Shown here piece by piece: positions 1-13,734 of a DNA stretch of 64,000 nucleotides. Position numbers and translations under genes: made by a program. Position 1 is the first letter of the stretch. Every line of letters starts with the position of its first letter. The DNA is from Craterostigma plantagineum (Eukaryota; Streptophyta; Magnoliopsida; Lamiales; Linderniaceae). The stretch lies in contig JAPQWV010000745.1 in NCBI GenBank assembly GCA_027422505.1, positions 182,001 to 246,000 on the forward strand, read 5' to 3'. The notes beneath the pieces were generated by a model. That model saw only the letters and a program-made list of their open reading frames with translations, ran no database searches and had not been told where the DNA came from.

Positions 1-368
1 TTTCATATTTTTACGTTCGAAGAGCTGTTAAGGATGATTCAATCAATGCCATGGAGACATTTAAAAGAGAATCTCTTTACGCCGACAACATCACAATCTC
101 TCGTATGACTATGAACTCGTACTTGGATTTGCCTCTGATCCAAAACCTTATCCTCGCCTGCCTTTCGCATGTTTCTGTCTCTTTTTTTTTTTTTTTTGTC
201 TTTGGGATTTCGTATTACTGTAATAAATAGGATGAATGAGTGATGTGTTCAAGTCGTAACCATTCATAAACATAAACCTTTCTGAACGCTTTACCACCCA
301 AAAGAAAAGAGCGACCCACATTCTTCCTCTCCCATTGAGCTCATTCCACAGCAGAAATTGAAGTAAAG
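1..368. other. Upstream region of the GGPPS gene
   Basis: No coding exon is recognisable here. A T-run of about 17 lies near position 183-199. The last 100 or so bases are probably the 5' untranslated leader of the gene that starts at 369. The first 180 bases are less AT-rich, but no reading frame continues from outside the window. Confidence 0.4.
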
Positions 369-2010
<1,642 letters not shown>

Positions 2011-3630
2011 ACGGTTTATCGGTTGGTTTCTTGTAATAGATTTTCATTTCTTCTGTGTATTGTAGATGTGTTGTTTATTTAATTTTCTTCACCAGTCTTC
2101 CTAAAGGACATCTAAAGAACCATCCTTCGTGGAGAACGGATATTATTCATGGTTTTGACCTTGAGGGGTATAATGGTCTTTTTTGAGGTCAGAATCTGAA
2201 TCAATCTGTTTTTTTTTTTTTTCGATTCATCCGTGCATGGTTGTGTTCATAAGCTAAGCAAGTACATTAAAACATCATACTTGAGTGTAATAAAAGCGTG
2301 TTACACTTTTTAGTTAGTGCAACTAACGGCAACTAACTTGCAGTAACCAACCAAGAATGGCATCTGCTATGCTAGGTGAGAAGGGGCCCCTCTGCACTGC
2401 TTTGTTTTGGAATTAGATGTAATATAAAGTTTAATCACCTAGTTAATTATTAATTTCCAACGAACCCCATTATTAGTATTTTTCGTTGCAAGACATTTGT
2501 TTATTTGATTTGGATAATGAATAGACCCAAAATGATTATTCCTCCCAAGTAAGTAGGGTCACAAACCCATTATTGCTTGCAAAGTTAGTTGCGTCGTTAT
2601 CGTTATGTACTGCAGCAGCGCTCAAGATTCTAAATAACGTGATATTAGTTGAATTACTAGCAAATTGTCAAATACCGTCAATATAGTATTTCCCACTTTC
2701 ACATTTGTATTTCGTCATTGGCAAAGGTTGATACGAGCAGTTGAGCTGTAGTCAAGCATTAAATTTTAGTTGATTATCGGAAACAACTCTGACGTGTTGT
2801 TTCAAAAATATAAAATTTAAATCTCGACTTTGGGAATATTGCAATAATGTATAGCAGTCTTATCCTCTTTAGGTAACCAAAGTACCAAAACCCAACTACC
2901 CCACGTTCAAATACAAATGATAAGAGATATATTATTATAGCCCCATTTGTTTTTTTAATAAAAGAAACATTAATGTAGCAAGAACATGAACAAATTGCAA
3001 TTTTGCAATGACTCGGAGACTCGCGCCGAACGCATATAATTTATTTCATTATATCATTATATATAGTATATAGGTGTTCTTCCGACAAAGGTTATGGTCA
3101 ATTCGTCGGAAAAGGTTGTGGTATTAGGAGATTTGCTATGCATAATTAGTTGAGCCAATTATCAATGATTATGTATATAAAAAGCTCGAGTCCAAGAAAT
3201 CTCATCTCACTACAATACAACCAGCGTCGTCTCCCTCCCTCCCCCCAACACAAAATTTTAATTAAATTCACTTATTTAGTCAGTAAGTAGCCCGAGATAT
3301 AGATCATTACCTTGATTACTGTCCTTGCAAACTGAGCTTCTCATCCGAGCAGTTGTTGTTGTTGTTCCGGCGAGATTCTAGGAGAGCCGAAAGGTAGAGT
3401 ATTTGGGTGCAAGAAAACGTTGTTCTGGTCGGAAAGAGCTGTTATTTCCCCCTTAGCTCACTTTTGGAGATATTTCTCAAAAAATCGGCGTCTTTTGTCA
3501 TTTCAGTGTAGTTCGGCGGAAGTTGAGATTGTGGGTTTTTGTGTTTGAGTTAGAATGTCGAGTGTTTCGGGGCTTTCTGGCACGATTTGATGGAAACGAG
3601 GTTATCCCACGCATTTTACGACGCCGTTTC
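2011..3630. other. Intergenic: 3' flank of GGPPS, promoter and leader of the M8 peptidase gene
   Basis: AT-rich DNA without a supportable reading frame. A TATA-like stretch (tatataaaaag) near 3172-3183 lies about 30 bases before a pyrimidine-rich stretch at 3208-3245, a plausible transcription start for the downstream gene. That would leave a leader of about 400 bases before the ATG at 3631. Whether the leader contains an intron cannot be decided from sequence alone. Confidence 0.4.
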
Positions 3631-6600
3631 ATGGAGTTTAGGTTTCGGTCTAACCGATGTGGTTTGCTCCGAAGATTTGAACTCAAGTTTGCTGCTATTA
3701 GCATAAAGGTATTTATTATCTTAGAGGGGTTATTTGCTCTGTGCCGTGAAATTTAGTAGCCTGTACATAGTTGGTAATAAGAGGAAATTTGATGCTTTAA
3801 ACTCTTTTTCGAGACTGACTAGTAGGAAACTTTCATGTCCATTTTTTCGGGTTTTTTTGTTCATATTTTGTGTTCTATCTTTCAGATCTTATTGGTTTTG
3901 CTGCTATTGGAAGCTGCTGTATCTTCTTGTACCCATGAATTCCCACCACAGAGACAGCAAAACGAAGGAATTGAAGACAACATAGCATCACATTCTTGCA
4001 TTCATGATCAGATCATCGAACAACGTAAGAGGCCTGGTCGCCCGGTATATTCTGTGTCTGCTCAGGTCTATTCTCAGCACGATGCTTCTAAATCCCTTAC
4101 ACAAACTGGGAGATCGTTGCTTGGCTTGTATAAATCATCGAGAAAATATCATCAGAATGATGACACCAAACAACCCATTAGGATTTATCTGAATTACGAC
4201 GCTGTTGGCCATTCGTCAGATAGAGATTGCCGACATGTTGGGAACATTATTAAGGCGAGTGTTTCTTCTTTTTTTTTTTTTTTCAGAAAATAGAGTGAAA
4301 ATAGTTTTCCTGTGCTTCAAAATCTGTTCTTCGGCATTGCTGCTGATGTTGCTGTTTCTAAATCCTTTTTTTTCTTCTAATTAATCAGCTCGGAGAACCT
4401 TCTGAGGCTTCTTTTTCGGGTAAATCTTCTTGTAACTCACACGGCAATCCTCCAGTTTATGGTGACTGTTGGTACAATTGCACCGTAGATGATATAGCTG
4501 GGGAAGACAAAAAACGAAGACTTCGCAAGGTTGGACTCTCTAATATCTAATGTTCCTATTCTAATGATTTTGATTTTTGACCCTTGTAAGAGATTGTCAA
4601 CTCTACATATGCGATACTCTAGAAAGTTTGCTTATTGCTTTTTCTTTCTATCTCTAGGCTCTTGGACAAACAGCAAATTGGTTCAGAAACGCATTGTCTG
4701 TGGAGCCCGTTAGGGGGAATTTGAGGTTAAGCGGATATTCAGCTTGTGGTCAAGATGGAGGAGTGCAACTTCCTCGGGATTATGTGGAAGGTAGCGTTCT
4801 TGAAAAATAACGTCGCTCTTTTTTATTTTAATTTACCAGCTAATTTTTAATGTGATGTTACTAACATAATCTTTGCCTTATTCTAAGAGGGAATTGCCGA
4901 TGCTGATTTGGTTCTTTTGGTTACGACAAGACCAACAACGGGGAATACTCTGGCTTGGGCAGTGGCGTGTGAGCGCGATCAATGGGGTCGTGCTATTGCT
5001 GGTATTCTTATATTTTCCTGAATTTTGAATGATGTAGGTCCAAGATATATTATTATAAGTGTGTTTTTAATCCAATGAAGATATGTACGCTTATTGTTTG
5101 TTTAGGGCATGTAAATGTGGCTCCCCGCCATTTGACAGCTGAGGCAGAAACCTTACTTTCTGCCACTCTAATTCATGAGGTGACTTAATATAAACTCTGA
5201 TAAAAATTCACTTCGCTAGTGCCAATTTCTCAAGTAATATTAATCTTTTCTTAGGTTATACATGTCCTTGGATTTGATCCACATGCCTTTGCCCATTTCC
5301 GTGACGAAAGAAAAAGAAGACGGACTCGAGTAAGTAATTAGGTGGATATTTTCTTAAATAGGAGAGAAGGATGTTGCGCTGTAGTCTGTACCTGCAAAAT
5401 TAGGCTTATTTGACTTCATTACTTTAGCATAGTTAAGCTTTTCGAACAGATAACAACGCGTCCTTGCAGGTCACAGAACAAGCCGTGGATGAAAAACTTG
5501 GACGAATGGTGACGAGGGTGGTGCTCCCTCGAGTTATCATGCACTCACGCTACCATTATGGAGTAAGGAATTCGTACATTTCCTGATCGACTTTTTTGTT
5601 TACGAAGTACACAAGTGTAGGCACACGTAATAAAAAAACACAGATCTTCACAAGCCTCTTTCTTTTGCAGGCTTTCTCAGATAACTTCACTGGCTTGGAG
5701 CTCGAAGATGGTGGTGGACGTGGCACTTCTGGTATACATTGTTTGTTCCCATGTTGTATTAAAAGGCTCTTTCGAATGGAGTCAAAGTTGCAAGAAATAA
5801 AAATAAAAAAATTTGCAGGCTCACATTGGGAGAAAAGACTTTTGATGAATGAGATAATGACTGGCTCTGTTGATACGAAATCGGTAGTGTCCAAAATGAC
5901 GCTCGCTCTACTCGAGGACAGTGGATGGTACAAAGCTAACTATAGCATGTCTGAATATCTCGAATGGGGTCGAAACCAAGGAACAGAGTTTGTCAGCTCC
6001 CCTTGTAATAACTGGAAAGGCCCTTACCACTGCAACACGACGCAGTTTTCTGGCTGTACGTATAATAGGGAAGCAGAAGGTTATTGTCCTATTGTGAATT
6101 ATAGTGGTGATCTTCCTCAGTGGGCTCAGTACTTTCCACAGGCTAATAAAGGTTTTTTCCTTTTTGTGTGCTAATTGCTCGCTGTTTATGAGTGCCTTAA
6201 AAGCTCTACGCATAATGGTGCACGTAACTCTTTTCTTTCATGCATTTTCTTCAGGTGGTCAGTCTTCGTTGGCAGATTATTGCACTTATTACGTAGCATA
6301 TTCTGATGGTTCGTGCATGGACACAAAGGGTGCTCGAGCGCCCGACAGAATGTTGGGTGAAGTACGAGGAAGTAGTTCAAGGTTGCATTCTGTTTATTCT
6401 CGTAATAATTTGACCAATTACTGTTTTCGTGGAGACTATGATGATGAGTTCTTTGGTTTCTTTTCTTTTCATCTAGGTGCATGTCTTCTTCATTAGTACG
6501 CAGTGGCTTCGTAAGGGGTTCGACTGCGCAAGGAAATGGCTGTTATCAACACAGGTGTATAAACAACACACTCGAGGTATATACTTTCAGCTTTTCAATT

Positions 6601-7827
6601 TTGACATTACGGTAATCTCAATCTCGACGCATCCTTAATGGATTTTATTGAGCGTAGTTCGAACGTTTTCCTAGGTTGCAGTGGATAGCATGTGGAGAGC
6701 TTGTCCCCATAATGGTGGGCCTATCCAATTTCCTGGATTCAATGGTAAATACTTCAATAGTAATCGTGCATCTCAATATATCAAAGATACCGAAATACAT
6801 CAATCGTTGGATTTTCTGTTTTTTTTTTCAGGCGAATTAATTTGCCCTTCATACCACGAACTTTGCGACGCGGACTCACTTCCCTCGCCTGGCCAATGCC
6901 CAAACTCATGTCATTTCAACGGCGATTGCATTAACGGAAATTGTCACTGCTTTTTGGGCTTCCAAGGCCACGACTGCAGCCAACGTGAGCAAACTTGTTC
7001 CAAAACAACCTTAATTTTCAATGGTCTATTTTTGCTCATCTCTTTTCACAATACACATCGTTAAAATTTACAGATACTTGTCCGAACAACTGCGGCGGCC
7101 ACGGCGAGTGCCTAAAAAACGGCGCCTGCAAATGCGAACGCGGATTCACCGGCGCAGATTGCTCGACAGGTACGTGGAGAATTTCGTCGGGGGGCATAAT
7201 AGTAATTTGACGGAGAAAAACCGACCGAATACGACTTGTTTTTCAGCCGCGTGCGACGAGCAGTGCAGCGTGCACGGGGGAGTTTGCGACGACGGGGCGT
7301 GCGAATTTCGATGCTCGGACTACGCAGGCTACACGTGTCAGAACAGTTCGTCTCTCCTCCCGAGCCTCTCGGCGTGCAAGGACATCGTCGAGAAGGACGT
7401 CTTAGGACAGCACTGTGCGCCGAGCGAGCTCAGCGTCTTACAGCAGCTCGAGGAAGTCGTAGTGATGCCCAACTACCACAGGCTTTTCCCGGGCGGGCCG
7501 AGGAAGTTCCTCAACTACATCAGAGGTAGGGATTGCGATGGAGCCGCCAAAAGATTAGCTTGTTGGGTGAGTTTTTTTTTTATTTTTCTTTTGTAGAATT
7601 CGAATACGTGAGCTGAGAAGATTGTAATTTTTTTTTGTTTCCGTAATTAGATATCTATGCAAAAGTGCGACGAGGACGGGGACAATAGGCTGCGTGTGTG
7701 CCGCTCGGCGTGCAAAGCGTATAACTTGGCTTGTGGGGCGTCGCTCGACTGTTCGGACCAAACTTTATTTAGTATTGACGGGGACGGGATTTGCACGGGC
7801 TGGGGCGAATTGAATTCGTGGCTTTGA
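3631..7827 (+). CDS. Leishmanolysin-like (peptidase M8) zinc metallopeptidase with EGF-like repeats
   Basis: Seventeen exons: 3631-3708, 3886-4254, 4389-4529, 4658-4790, 4888-5001, 5106-5179, 5255-5329, 5470-5562, 5671-5731, 5819-6151, 6255-6381, 6477-6576, 6675-6744, 6832-6984, 7074-7169, 7247-7566 and 7651-7827. They join to 2514 nt (837 aa). Exons 1 and 2 together build a hydrophobic signal segment ([15 protein letters not shown]), so the protein probably enters the secretory pathway. The HEVIHVLGF motif (HExxHxxGF) spanning the exon 6/7 border is the M8 zinc site; [12 protein letters not shown] follows as in the family. Cys-rich EGF-like modules occupy about residues 580-690 ([34 protein letters not shown]). 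It corresponds to the single-copy plant gene like Arabidopsis At5g42620. Intron 2 appears to start with GC (AAG then GCGAGT). Physiological substrate is unknown. Confidence 0.93.
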
Positions 7828-8769
7828 GTGACGTATTATGCTTCGGAAGGTGAAAAAATTGTATATATTGGGGAGTTTTTATTTTATTTTTGATCTTGCG
7901 AAATAGTTTGGCTTGGGGCAGGGTGAAGAAAGAGTAGGCTGACGAAAGTAGTGATTTTTGTATGTACCATTTGTTCTGGAAATTTGAATCTTTTGTATGA
8001 CTGAGGAAACCTGTGTAATTTGGCCGAAGGCCTTATATATATATATTTTCGAAACTTGGAATTTGAGGCGAGTTTTTTGTATTTGTTAGTTGTCTTGTAG
8101 TTCCACATCAAATCTGTTTTTCGTAACATCAATTGCCTCATCTAAAGCCAACTTAACTCCCAGCATGACAAAGCTCTCGACTTTGGGTTCCCGAAAAAGA
8201 TGTCTACTATATATATATGCGGCAAAAATGCCAAAGAGGCCTTTAGCTTAGCATGCACCACTAGTTATAAGATCTGTTAAATGTTATCAACCGTTTTATC
8301 CCTTGGTATATGTAGCTGGGACAATACTAAAAGTAAAGCAAATATATATACAGATATTATGTAACTCCCAACAATCACCAAAAATAGAAGACAGATGATG
8401 AAATCCGAAACCATCTTGAAAAAGAAAAACAAACGCCAAAATTCATGTAAAAAGGGCTGCATTCCACTTACGCTGATATTTCAGCTTATCGTCGACGTTT
8501 TGATTGGGAATTGAGAGTTATGCTTTTGTTTTTCATTTTTCTCATTCATCATAATCCGATTTTCGCGTAATGTTTCTTGCTTATCTTTTTAGCTGTCGTA
8601 TTATGATCAGAGTTATGTTGTTCGATCATATGCAGGTGTAGGTTTCTTATATATAGGTGCATCATTAGGTTTATCGTAGCCTAGGTTTTTTTTTTTTGTA
8701 TTTTTTCCCCCAGTATTTCTTAGTGGAACATTGATTCTATCATCTTCCAGCAGTTTCCTCACCGGCACC
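7828..8769. other. Intergenic: 3' UTR of the M8 gene and leader of the RCE1-like locus
   Basis: The first ~250 bases are T- and G-rich and end in a TATATATATA tract near 8034-8046, consistent with a 3' UTR. The remainder contains no convincing exon. A T-run at 8687-8696 and a GC-poor leader precede the ATG at 8770. Confidence 0.4.
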
Positions 8770-9807
8770 ATGATTAAGCTTTCAAAGTGAAGGAGAAGCA
8801 GAGAGAGCTCGGCGAAACTGCAAATGGGAAGCCTCTCGGCAAGAAACAGAGTGCAGGGGAATTGCGGCTTCACAAAGGTGATACCTTTCAGCTTCTCCAC
8901 AGTGAATAGGACGCATTAATTTGGAACACAATTCTTTATTTCTCATCAGTTACTCTTGTGATTCGAGGAAAACTATATCATAATTGACCAGTTTCGTTTC
9001 GCCCATACTCGTGATTTTCCAGACATCAGTGAACTTAATCTGCCAAAAACATGCAATATATCATTTCCTAATGGCAATGGCGATCTCATGAACTTTGAAG
9101 TTACAATCCGCCCCGATGAAGGTTATTATCTCTAAGTACTTCACTATCTTGAGCAGTGCTCTTTTTTTTTTTTTTAATAAAAGAACATTTCGATCATCGT
9201 TGTTTCATTTTTAATACTTGTTTACAGGGGTGGGGCATTTGTCTTCTCTTTTCAAATCTCTCCCATATACCCTCACGAAGCACCTAAGGTCAAGTGCAAG
9301 ACTAAGGTAAATTAATGGAGACCTAATTTACTTTCTTATTTGAAGCTTTTGGTTCTAATCAGAGTTGCATAATAGAGAGCAGGCGTACCATCCTAACATC
9401 GGCTTAGATGGCAACGTTTGCCTGAACATACTCCGCGAAGACTGGAAACCCGTGCTAAACATCAACACTATCGTTTATGGGCTCTCCCACCTTTTCACAG
9501 TATGCTATTCAGTGACTTATCTTCTTCACAACTGATCTTTCTTCAGCTAATCATGCCAACTGTTTGCTTGAAATCTTGGATTAAACCCTTATTAGTTTTA
9601 TAGAGGTTGTGCATGGAAAGTAACGAACAGAGGAAAAAGGTGTATTATATCAGTTTCTCCTTTTTGCAGGAACCGAATCATGAAGATCCTCTGAACCACG
9701 ATGCAGCTGCAGTTCTTAGAGACAACCCGAAAATGTTTGGAGCTAATGTTAGACGGGCCATGGCCGGTGGTTACGTGGGCCAAACGTACTTTGCTCGTTG
9801 CCTATGA
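8770..9807 (+). pseudogene. RCE1: RUB1/NEDD8-conjugating enzyme E2 (RCE1/UBC12-like), damaged copy
   Basis: Family members accept RUB/NEDD8 from the AXR1-ECR1 E1 and pass it to cullins. Exons by homology: 8770-8877, 9023-9131, 9228-9306, 9383-9499 and 9670-9807. Hallmarks are the KKQSAGELRLHKDISELNLP block, [15 protein letters not shown] with the active-site Cys, [10 protein letters not shown], and the ending RDNPKMFGANVRRAM. Two lesions are visible. After ATG ATT AAG the reading frame is lost at a three-T run (8780-8782); one more T would restore the expected N-terminal LFKVKEKQRE. The exon 2 donor at 9132 reads CTAAGT where a phase-2 GTAAGT is expected. With both ignored, the exons total 552 nt (183 aa), the normal family length. 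The frameshift may be a consensus error, because several neighbouring genes show the same kind; the donor substitution is harder to explain that way. Confidence 0.75.
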
Positions 9808-9944
9808 TCTGAACAAATATGGGCAAAATCCACCACAGTTATATCTTAGGTTGGGAAACATTTACATCAGTAATAGCTGCTTGTGTCCTACTGTAACTTC
9901 ATGACTTGTGCTGTGCCTTTGATGGCTTATCAATTTGCTCTGCC

Positions 9945-10027
9945 TATTCAAAATGGAAATCCTTGTGGAAATGATATTCTTGTTATGTATTCAAAATGGA
10001 AATCCTTGTGAAGATGATATTCTTGTT
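9945..10027 (+). repeat. Two-copy tandem duplication (~40 bp)
   Basis: Two nearly identical copies beginning ATTCAAAATGGAAATCC lie at about 9945-9984 and 9989-10027, in the probable 3' UTR of the RCE1-like locus. They differ at a few positions. No function is apparent. Confidence 0.8.
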
Positions 10028-10379
10028 CATCTGTCAAGAATGAATGCAGTCGAAGTTAAAAACAAGGAAAGATTCGCCTAATCAATCTGAAAAAGAACAG
10101 TAAATATAGTATACAACAGAGAAGAAGAATTTTGAAAAATTGAGCTGTCGAGTTAGATTCACACACAAATTACTGGAATTAAAATCGGAATATTAAAATC
10201 AAATAATACAAGATGTACATCTCATGATCCATTCTCTCTCTCTCCCTTTTACTACTGCCTCCAGGCTCCACCCAACCACCACCATCGTCAGGTCAGCCAT
10301 TGAAGAAAACCTTAAAGAAAACTCACATGTTGAATTGAATGACACCCAACATCTATTGCAGTGATTTGAGGCAATATCC

Positions 10380-12782
10380 ATGGAGTCGGAGCTGAAAGCT
10401 ATAACCTTGAATCCACCAACCCCTCAACCACCCGAACCCGACGACCGACCCTTGCTCAATGCCGACCCGCCGAAGCCGAGCCACCAAACCCAACTGAGCC
10501 TCGAGGAATTAGAGAAGAAGTGCGCCGCCTACGTAAGGAATGACGCGTACGGCCCGATGGGTCGCGGCGAGGTTCCTTGGAGGGAGAAAGTCCTGATTGG
10601 GTTGGCCCTTGTGACGATTGTGCCGATAAGGGTGGTGTTTGGGTTCGGCCTTTTGGTAATTTACTACCTGATCTGCCGAGTTTGTACGGCGTTTCTGCTT
10701 CCTTACGGCGAAGCTGAAGGGCAGGAGGATTACGCGCATATAAGTGGCTGGCGAAGGTCGGTGATTGTCGCGACGGGCAGATTGCTGTCGAGGGCGGTGA
10801 TGTTTGTGTTCGGTTTCTATTGGATTAATGACTGCTCTAAAGGCGCTGGCGATGAGGTAATTAGTGGACTGAGTTTCTCGTGTATTACTGTTAGTGGTGT
10901 TCATGTGTTTGTTGTATTAGATTTGATGTACTTGTGACCTTTCCTAGCTTGAGGGGCGTGTTGTTTTGATGAATGCTTCATAAATTTTATTTGTTGTACA
11001 TTAAACTAGAGATATCTCGGTTTTGTTCAATGTGTTCTGCCTCTTGATATCTTATGTTCTTCGAACTATTCAGCCCCAAGCTCAAGATCAATTACAAGAC
11101 ATGGAAAGACCTGGGGCTATCATATCAAACCATGTATCTTATATAGATATTCTGTATCACATGTCATCCTCGTTCCCTAGCTTTGTTGCGAAGGTTAGTT
11201 CACTATTTCTGTAGTTTTCCACGTGCTTCTGTATATACAGTTTCGTTGACACTTTGTTTTCCCCGCGTGTTGTCTTTATTTACAAATGCCATCGCTGAAG
11301 AGGTCTGTGGGTAAGCTTCCGCTTGTTGGTCTCATCAGGTTTGATGAATCTTACCTTATTCTGGTACTTTACGATCGTTCTTTGCTTACTTTCGATACTC
11401 AAGTGAAGCCAAAGAATGCGTGATGTTTCATGGGAAACCATCCTGATAAATCATATTTGTTGAAGATCTTAGCGAGGAAGTTTGTGATTCTTTTGTTGCT
11501 TTTTATATCGCAGCAAGTGTCTTGGCTGTGTGTATGTACAGCGGGAGTCAAAATCGACCGACTTTAAGGGAGTCTCAGGTAATTCATATTTATTATGTAG
11601 ATCAGATTTTGATTTTGTTAGTTTCCCCGAGCTGTTTTTGTAACTCACAGAGGTGAGATTTTACTTTTGATGGACAGTTCCAATCACCATCAAGGCCCAC
11701 TTCCTCATTCTTATTTACATTGGGAAGTCAGAAATCGTATCCACTTCTCTTGTTCTTTGCAGGTGTGGTCATTGATAGAATTCGAGAAGCACATCAAAGT
11801 GATTCTGCTCCGAAAATTATGCTCTTCCCAGGTTCTGTCTATGAACCACCGTTACCATTTCGTTTATTATGTGTTTTTAATAAAAGAAGATTGATTATTC
11901 TATCCCACGACCTTCATCTCTTACCGAAGTACTTCTCCTCCTTTATCAGAAGGCACGACCACAAATGGGGATTATCTCCTTCCGTTCAAGACTGGTGCTT
12001 TCTTGGCTAAGGCTCCAGTACTTCCCATCTTATTAAGATACCCCTACAAAAGATTTAGTCCAGCATGGGACTCAATTGCAGGGGTATGTTAGTTCTCATA
12101 TGTGTTTGTGTTGTCTCACTGAGGATTTCTTGAAGCTATTGTCCTTGTTTTTCAGGCTCGCCATGTCATTCTTCTTCTGTGTCAGTTTATGAACCACATC
12201 GAAGTTACGAGATTACCTATGTATCACCCCTCCGAACAAGAAAAGGAAGACGCAAAGCTTTATGCTGAAAATGTCAGAAAGCTAATGGCTCATGAGGTAT
12301 TTATTAATTATAGATTGTATTGTGGAAAAATATAAAAAAAAAAAAAAAAAAAAAAAAGATCAAGCATTTCCCATGGATTGATCCAATTTGTCTTTTATTC
12401 AGGGGAATTTGATTTTTTCAGACATTGGATTGCCCGAGAAACGAGTTTATCACGCCGCTCTCAATGGTAATAATAACTCGCCTACTGTTTTGCATCAGAA
12501 AGACGAATGAAACCTGTATTCATGTTCGAGCTTTGAAGTCATTGGTGCCTAACACTATTAAAAAATTTGCTAGACGCCCGACGTGGTTTGCTATATACCT
12601 ATATAGGGCAGAAACTATTACATTCATGTAATCATGAACAAATGTAAAAACTAAAGCATCAAAAATATTGTGGATGACCATTTGATATATAATATATTCT
12701 GATTACTACTCTCTGAGCATTCTTGAGAAAGTCATCTGAACAATCTTTCGACGTTGCTGCAGGTATGTTATCTGAAAGATAG
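10380..12782 (+). CDS. LPEAT1: Lysophosphatidylethanolamine acyltransferase, LPEAT1 type
   Basis: Re-acylates lysophosphatidylethanolamine and related lysophospholipids at the ER in the Lands cycle. Nine exons: 10380-10856, 11074-11193, 11301-11338, 11514-11578, 11763-11831, 11950-12083, 12156-12296, 12403-12466 and 12763-12782, giving 1128 nt (375 aa). The N-terminus is Pro-rich and cytosolic. Hydrophobic segments lie around residues 70-105 and 130-145. Acyltransferase block I is HVSYID (H-x4-D) inside NHVSYIDILYHMS; block III is PEGTTTNG, formed across the exon 5/6 border. CLGCVYVQRES matches Arabidopsis LPEAT1 (At1g80950). The last exon supplies only MLSER and a stop, so the C-terminus is shorter than in Arabidopsis. 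Intron 7 contains an A-run of about 24. Confidence 0.92.
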
Positions 12783-13195
12783 TCCGAGATCCGCCTTAAT
12801 GTGTATATCTATTTGTACGAAAGTTTATTCTTTTGATTACACCGAAATCGATAACCATACATATAACTTTGCTTGGAGAAGAGATACCAAGTTTCTGGTC
12901 TAGGAATCAGATGTGTTCATTTGGCTGTAATGGTGCTGCAGTTGCTCATATATTACAAGTTCTAACCGAGATATATAACTGTCCGAGGAAGCAAATATGT
13001 GATTCTCAGTGTAATGTAGTTTTCAAGGAAATGCCGAGACACAATGTATACTTGTTGAATGGCCCATTCTTTGCTTCTGTAATTAGTGCAGGCGTATCAA
13101 TGGTGTACACAATCAAATCAACCATAATTACGTTCTAAAATCGATCGATCTTCGAATAGCTCTCTTTACATCTTACAAACTGAATAAAAACTGGA
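12783..13195. other. Intergenic: 3' flank of LPEAT1
   Basis: This probably includes the LPEAT1 3' UTR. A 101-codon open frame (12833-13138) shows no family resemblance and no exon-like borders; I regard it as chance. The foldback element begins at about 13196. Confidence 0.4.
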
Positions 13196-13482
13196 TTGCT
13201 ATTCACCGCCCCCTTTTTCCTAGTCACCGCCCCCTAAAGGACTGAAAAAAGACTATTTTACCCTTTCTAATTTAAATTTCTTTTTAAAGTCATTTTCCTT
13301 ACAACTAATCTGATATCGCAATCAGACATCCAAATCAGATTCAAACATAACAAAAAATTAAAACATTTCAATGAATCGTATATTTTCGAAATTGAAAGGT
13401 CAAAAGAAAGTGTCTACTGGCACTGATGGTAAGCAAAGAGGTGACCGAAATAATCCAAATAAATAAATTAAAAAAAAAAAAA

Positions 13483-13715
13483 AAAATTGTGACCGAAACC
13501 AAATTTCGGCAACCCAAAGAGGTGACCGAACAACAATTTCGGTCACCTCTAGGGACGACCGAAATTTCATTTCGGTCAGCCCAAGAGGTGACCGAAATTG
13601 TTGTTCGGTCACCCCTTACGACGACCGAAATTATTGTTCGGTTACATTAGACGTAACCGAAATCGTTTTTCGGTCGCCTCTTTGGGTGACCGAAATTCGA
13701 TTTCGGTCACAAATT
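13483..13715. repeat. Tandem palindrome block, left side of the foldback element
   Basis: About six hairpin units at 33-36 bp spacing, each of the form GACCGAA-N5 to 8-TTCGGTC. The best has 13-bp perfect arms (agaggtgaccgaa at 13518-13530 and its complement at 13538-13550). Flanks alternate between GAGGTGACC and ACGACC types but stay complementary within each unit. Confidence 0.85.
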
Positions 13716-13734
13716 TTTTTTTTTTTTATTTTTA

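Noticed and set aside
12833..13138. 101-codon frame downstream of LPEAT1
   Set aside because: No family resemblance, no splice context, and overlaps the expected 3' UTR.
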